Source of the DNA: Ulota crispa | Taxonomy: Eukaryota; Streptophyta; Bryopsida; Orthotrichales; Orthotrichaceae | Length of the DNA stretch: 64,000 nt | Direction of reading: 5' to 3' | Assembly (NCBI GenBank): GCA_963920765.1 | Contig: OY987243.1 | Coordinates: 30,007,060-30,071,059 of the forward strand | Shown here: positions 57,855 to 64,000 of the stretch, piece by piece | Position numbering within the stretch: position 1 is the stretch's first letter | How the letters are laid out: each line of letters begins with the position of its first letter | Program-made: the position numbers and the translations under genes | The notes under the pieces: model-generated | What the model saw: only the letters and a program-made list of their open reading frames with translations | Database searches by the model: none | Told to the model about the DNA's origin: nothing

Positions 57855-60800
57855 TCAGCGAGTTTGAGGTTGATTTTGCTGAGGTTGAGCACAAAGACGA
57901 CCTTGACCATGCGAAAGAACGGAATGACCCTGCATCATGCCCTGCATTTGATTGTTTCAGAAGAACACCAGATCATCAGTGTGAAGAGTTGAAGACAGAA
58001 TGTAAGAACAAGTGCTAAATAACTACCTAGCCTAGAATATTCAGTGAACAGCTTCAATTAAAAGGGTAATTGAAGACTCCCTTCACACACTCTGTCAGTA
58101 CATTAAACGCAACACGTTGAACTCACAAGAATCGATTTGGATAAGGATAATTAGTAAATGGTTTAGTAAGGCAGACTAATCAGTCCGAATAGTCTGGCAG
58201 TCAAGAAACAACTGCAGGCCATGAGTAAAATACAGAGCATTAAGTTCCAGCGCGATGATCCAAACGGTAAAGTAACATTCAATAAGCCCCTGCTGTACAT
58301 AATCCGGAAAAGTGCACAAACTATGTCTCAGGTTTCAAATAACGAATATTCATAAAAGCAACAAATAAACATACTCGTTAAACGAGGCCAAATAAAAATC
58401 TGCAACGTTCTCAAATTACGAATGCAACCAGATTGTTTAAGGCACGAGGATTTTCAAAATTACCACTCAAAAAGAAGCCGTAGCTATTATCCACGTAGGG
58501 CTAACCCTCAGAGTACTACACTTTCCACGAGTACTAAACCTCTTGAGGTCAACACAAAAGACAAGTCACAAAACATGTAATTTACTGACTGCAACAAACA
58601 GAAAAAATAGGACAAGCAAAAGAGGTGGGTTCCACACTGTTTTAGCAGGAACATAAGAGTCACCAGTACATTGAAAATTGCCTTACCCAGTATATTTTTG
58701 TAATGAAACCAACCCAGCTAGTAAAACTACAGAATAATGAACTCAGATATAAGTTTTACATCAAAGCAAAAAATATTTACAAGAGCCAACGATATATGAG
58801 ATCCTATCTCTCAATATACCTTGATGGAAAGGGTAGAACATGAACAGCAGATGAGACCAGCATCTCATATACTGTAACCACTATTATCATGGACGAGGGA
58901 CATTGAAGCAAGTAACCACAGCCAAGACTACGAAAGCAACAACCACAGTATGCAGAATTATCAATGAGAAACGAGCAAGAAAGATGAACAAATACAAGAT
59001 TTGGTAGTAAATAATCTTCATCACTAAAATGCACCCAATTCATATATTTAAGACAAACTGAAACACGGTTTCAGTGACACAAAAAATTCAGACGAGGAGA
59101 AAAATATGCCTTCCATGAAACTTTGCTTCACCAAAACATTTCGAGTTTTATACAGCAGGCATGCTAAATACTGCTAACCTTCAAAGTTACAACTAAAAAG
59201 ATCTCGGTCCACAAAAAGAAAAACCTAACACCGCGTATGAAACTTTGCAGACACATCACCGGAACATTTAGCATCAAGTAAAAACGTTGAAAATATGGCA
59301 AAACAGGTTCATACCTGTGGGAAAGGCATGTACAAAACTGGACTCGCAGATTGCCCGTACATCATGTGTTGCGAATACTGGAAAAAAAAAACCACTACAT
59401 GTAAATGATGCAAGCCCACAAAACCCCAATTACTTACAGACTGCCTGGATTCCTAGATCCAGCCAACGCTAGAATCGAGATCAGTGACTAGCTCGTATAG
59501 GAAGAACTGAAAATAAATCGGTAGCCCTAGTATCCTTACAAAAACTCCATACAATAATCACCAACTACGGTCAAGCTGTAATCAGCCTCGCTGGCAAGAG
59601 TAGATTCACTCTAAGCTATCTTTTACAATTAGATATGCATACGCTAGCTAAGGAAAGAAGTAAGCCTCAGGAGGAACGACTTTTTCTTTTAGGAACTCTG
59701 CCTACAATCCTTTGGGTGCTTTTGCGCTTTACAGGATAGCAAAAGGCTTCTCAGTGCATTAGGTCATCGAGATACAAGACTCAACCGCTTGTCCTGTAAC
59801 TGTGGAAGTGCTCTAAAGAAGTATGCCTCATACTAATGGTGGTTAAAATTTGCACGTACAAAAAATGAAGTACGATAAAGCAAGCACCAGTTCATTCACT
59901 TGTTTAGTACCTTATCTTCCAATATTACAAATTCACGCGAGCAAGCATTAGGCCACTCATGAAAGGCCACCACGACTAAACTGGCATGATAATAGAGCAT
60001 CGAATTTTCAGAAATACTAAGAGCAGAAACTTATCACGAATTCGAACGAGAAATAGCATCGATGTGGGCAGATCACATAAATCACTAACCTAATAATGGC
60101 AGAAAAGTGTGCACACACAACTAGGCATCAAAATTTAAGACAAATTTGATTCTCGACAGAAATTACCAACTGGCCATTGGGATGCAAAAGTCCAGCTGGC
60201 AAAGCAGAGCTTGGTGGTTGATACTTTACTTGTTGAGGATGACCATACGAAGACATTACCTGTGTCCAATCATGAGAAAACGCGAGTCAATAAAATACAA
60301 AATATAATACGACGTGGGCACCGTTTACAGATCTTTAAAGCTACTGACGACAAAAGTAATGCGGCACAATGCTTCCCAACAAATTACAAACACACTATAC
60401 AGAATATGTGTACTAACAAATCGCAAAAACCACCAATGACACCAGTGTCCATACAGCAGAAGTACAGAACCTGGTACAGTCAAAGTCAACATTGTCATGT
60501 TACAAAATTAAGACCTCACAATCCTTAACACAGAAGGCTCATGCATGCATAATTCAAGAACTTCAGCACTTAATCACATCATATTTTAAATTCACAAAGC
60601 ACCTGCTGTGGCATGTAAGGTGGCGCTCTGCTATTCGTCTGCCCTGGCAAAACATTACCACCACCAACTGGAAACCCAGGCACAGGCTCGCCAGGGGACG
60701 ACATAAAAACAGTAGAATTAACCCCAAGTGTTGCTGAGGAAACCACGGGATTATATGGCAACAACTGATTCTGCTGAGTGATTGCCTGAAGGTTCTCAGG

Positions 60801-63800
60801 AGAACCCTGTATTACGGTTCCACCATGCACAACAGGTTGTATGTACACAGGATTCTGGGCCATAAGAGGGTATTGTGAAACCGGAGAGGTTCCTCGTGTT
60901 GAGCTTGCACTTGGAGTAAACGACTGCGCGTTTGGATTGAGTTTAAAATCCTGCACATAAAAAGAAATAACAAAGCCAAATGGTACAACTTTAGAAAATG
61001 GAAACATAGAGCCATATTACAAGTGAAGTACAGACATACGCCGATGTGTAGATATGAAAACACACATGTACTTTCATAGCTATATGCACATGTGTAAGTA
61101 AATATGTGTGTGTGCATGCGTGCATGTGCGTGTTTGTGTGTGTGTGCGCATGTGTATCCAACTTAATATCTATCTGTCTGAGTGCATGTATGTAAAATGT
61201 GTATGCAGATGCATGTGATGAAATTTTGAAAACTGTTACCGTCATACTAAGGCAAAAGAATTTGTTCAAGAAACACTGACCTTAGCACAGGCATTTAACG
61301 GTAATTTTTTCGACGCAGGAATAGGTGGCAATGATGCTGCAAACAATAGTAGCGTTAAATTGGTTACTAGTATTGTATTTTAATAATGAAACAGCTTGGA
61401 AGTTTCTCCGTTTATCTAATAAAGTAAATGCGATATAAACCATTATCAAGCTTCTAACAACTGATAGCATTAAACAAAAAAACACAGCCTAGCTAACACA
61501 CTTTTGCAGTCAAAGGGCGCTACTGACGAAAGAAACCAATCATGTACAGAGAGCTAAACGCAAGTAATAAAGGAATGCTAATTCGGTGTACAATCCAGTG
61601 AAATGATGTGTCCTGCATGTTGTTGATCCAGATTTATTTGTTCCGATTAATAAGCTATTCTGTAGGATTAACTGACAGGTTGATGCATTTCATCGTTAAC
61701 AAATGTTGAATGTAAAATTAAACAGCAGGATTTCAACAGCTATTGACTGGAGCACCAATCTGGAACAAGAGGTACGTATTACCCTACCACTGGATTCTAA
61801 AATCAGCAATGCCAGGAGAAATCATACTAAAGACGTAACTCTACAAAAGCAACCAGAATACAAAAGGAGATGGTTAGAAGATTTGAATACGTGGACCAAA
61901 AATATTTTAGTATATGGTCAAGAAAATACCTGCAACTCCTGGAGAGCGTGGTTCCAACTCCTTCTGATAACAAACATCGTCCATAATAGAGCACTCGATG
62001 TAAGAAGGTGAATCGCATTACATCAAGAACTCCAACGTTCCAAATCAAGGTATTACAGAAGTAGTAACACCGTACATCAAAGCTCAGAAATATTCATAAC
62101 AGGTGTAACATAGAAAAATTGAAAGGTAAGCATAACAAACCAATGGAAATAAGGCATTGATAAACATCTTGAACCACTCCTAGCTACCTTAAAGCTCTCG
62201 CTACGTGCTTTGAGTGCTTCCAACTTCTTCTGCTGCTTAAATTCCTTAAACTCCCTGCGACAATCAATCCACAGACCTCAAAACCAAAGATCTATTGCAG
62301 AGAAATTCATATTGCTCGCATATTAGTGTTTGCGAAATTCAACATACAAAGTATAAATAAGTGTGCCTTAATACATCAACACCTCAGCAACAAAGTATTG
62401 ACAAAAAATAATACATACTGTCAAAACCGGAACGAAACCCCTGTAATCTCAGGAACAGAGCGAACGTATTTACCTGTAAACATCTTCAGATACTTGAGGA
62501 CAGCTTGAATCCAAATTAAGTGCTTTGATGCCTGCTGGATCACCAGCTAATGGAGACAGAAGAGGGGAACCCCTACTCATAGGACTGTTCAACGGAGAAA
62601 CAGATCCCTATATTGCCAAAAACCAAAGAACACGACGACATATCAAAATCTGAACATGAACACAACAAATGTTTCATAGACGGCAACTCTCACCTCTGGG
62701 ATCAATACTATATTCTACAAAAGTCGGCAATAATTACTCGACAAATAAATCCAGCATTGAGATGCTGTACACCATGGACATGACAACTTGTCAAGAGGAC
62801 CTAACAGCTCCTCTGATTAAGAACAGCCATTCTGGAGAGAAAACATAATGTGACATTGACTTGATAAAATATAGCGGGCTACCTTATTGGAGTGTTTACT
62901 TTTGTCACCGACTAACAGTTTCCTTAGTCTTAACTGTTCTTTCTGGGAATCTGATGAGTTGTCAGGGCTGCCTCCATCCTCTCTCAGCAGAGGAAAATCC
63001 TGACGTTCACAAAAAAGTTTCTGCCATAAGATTTCCACTCATAATCGACAGGCGCAGAACACATCCAGGCAGCTAATTTGAACAATACAGAGGAACCTAC
63101 AAATCTACCACAAGAAATAGATCATTGCAAGACCGATCCAAATAGTTTACCAAACACAGTTTTGAGCATTCATATCATTGTCCAAAGCAAGTTTTTGAAC
63201 TCTCAAGACCATGAAGTAAGACTAGTTATAAACTAAATAACTGAATCCATTGGGAGATCTTCTCTAGTAATGGCATCAGAGTTAAAAGTACAAGCACATG
63301 AATGTAGAGAGTTCTAAGAGCTTTGTTAATCACCAAACTACATTTCCTAGAATAATACTTGCTACCACACTATAATCTAACAGGTTATCAATGAAGAACA
63401 ACGAAGAAATTAAGCACCACGCTCTGAACACACACGAGCAAAGCAATCTACAAATTAGCAGTCCAATAATAAACGAACAAACTACAATATCAGCGGAAGG
63501 ACAATGATTATACTTCAATCCCTTCACATCTGGGGACACAGTATACGCAGAATTGAGATTTCTGAAAACTGAAATTGAACGGTGAAAACACGCTCAGATT
63601 GAACACAAAATTAAAGATTTGTACAAGTTTGCCCTAAAAATCTACTAATACTCTATTCATGAATTCCATAAGGAATCGTATAAAAAGCTTGACTATGCTG
63701 AAATTATTTGTATACAATGATAAGCTTGACCAGATGAACTTAACTTCAAACCAAGGAGAACAATCAAACACAAGTAGAAGACGACTTCCGGGAAGATAAC

Positions 63801-63842
63801 TTACTTGAGGTTCTGCATATGATAAAACTGTTTCATCACAAT
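57855..63842 (-). CDS. Ataxin-2-like CTC-interacting-domain protein (CID3/CID4 type), 3' part
   Basis: A plant ataxin-2 homologue, expected to bind the C-terminal (MLLE) domain of poly(A)-binding protein and act in cytoplasmic mRNA regulation. Exons, 5' to 3' on the minus strand: 63842-63805 (less sure), 62999-62883, 62607-62474, 62254-62188, 61963-61930 (acceptor could instead be at 61993), 61336-61281, 60950-60603, 60259-60167, 59377-59315 and 57941-57855 with stop TGA at 57857-57855. Phases join correctly and all introns are GT-AG. The diagnostic piece is the PAM2 motif FKLNPNAQSFTPS at the start of exon 60950-60603. Upstream, a basic helix (REFKEFKQQKKLEALKARSE) and a Ser/Pro segment (GSVSPLNSPMSRGSPLLSPL) are typical of these proteins. 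The tail is Gln/Met/Tyr-rich (YSQHMMYGQSASPVLYMPFP). Lsm and LsmAD domains are not in view and should lie beyond 64000. Confidence 0.9.
61104..61156. repeat. GT-rich microsatellite in an intron
   Basis: Imperfect (GT)n and (GCAT)-type repeats (tgtgtgtgtgcatgcgtgca...) lie within the intron 60951-61280 of the ataxin-2-like gene. Confidence 0.85.
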
Positions 63843-64000
63843 CTGTTCCCCAGAGAGTCACGATTGCATTACATGTTAGTCCATGAAAGATGCTTACAAA
63901 GTGTTGCGGATACCAGGTATCAGATGAAGAGCAACATATGCCCGAATTGTTTCGATTCACCCACTTATTAACGCATGAAGACAGCGAAGTAACGTAGTAC

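Noticed and set aside
60211-60737. Plus-strand genes at 60211-60528 and 60492-60737
   Set aside because: They lie opposite well-supported minus-strand exons and introns of the ataxin-2-like gene.

Overview
The window reads as nuclear DNA of a land plant or close streptophyte relative. The evidence is a multi-exon gene with GT-AG introns for a plant CID3/CID4-type ataxin-2 homologue, a Ty3/gypsy element, and DNA transposons with plant-type ends (CACTA, Stowaway-like, PIF/Harbinger-like, Mutator-like). I cannot fix the lineage. About 56 of the 64 kb is AT-rich repeat sequence with almost no intact coding capacity. Only the last ~7.5 kb looks genic.

Layout. 1-18.8 kb: AT-rich sequence packed with short non-autonomous DNA elements. 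These include a foldback with a CACTA MITE in one arm, several elements of 0.4-0.95 kb bounded by TTAA and CCCCTAAAGG-like inverted ends, two Harbinger-like MITEs, a second CACTA MITE, a Stowaway-like element, and degenerate tandem repeats. Two coding-like blocks are also present (about 5.2-5.7 kb and 7.57-7.88 kb).

18.8-43.5 kb: one nest of insertions. A TTAA element is split by a long TG...CA retroelement relic (A1, 19098-42335, TSD ggata/ggatc). A1 is split in turn by relic B (19678-25389) and by a decayed Ty3/gypsy element (27768-41754). The gypsy element is itself split by an inverted second copy of the A relic (A2, 34678-38570). Each layer can be checked against an uninterrupted copy elsewhere in the window or by its target duplication. 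The gypsy relic carries a PHD-finger-like zinc motif after its integrase, and a long GC-rich leader.

43.5-56.5 kb: second copies of the TTAA elements seen in the left part (E4', E1', E2'), a further element (E5), a third CACTA MITE, and a decayed gene-like block. A 2.9-kb CACTA-type element sits inside E1' and itself holds a Mutator-like MITE, a decamer repeat array and a possible SINE. A long (TA)n tract follows at 55.1 kb.

56.5-64 kb: more balanced base composition, with the 3' part of the ataxin-2-like gene on the minus strand (at least ten exons). Its Lsm and LsmAD part should lie beyond the right edge. The repeats do not form a pathway with this gene; they record waves of transposition beside it.
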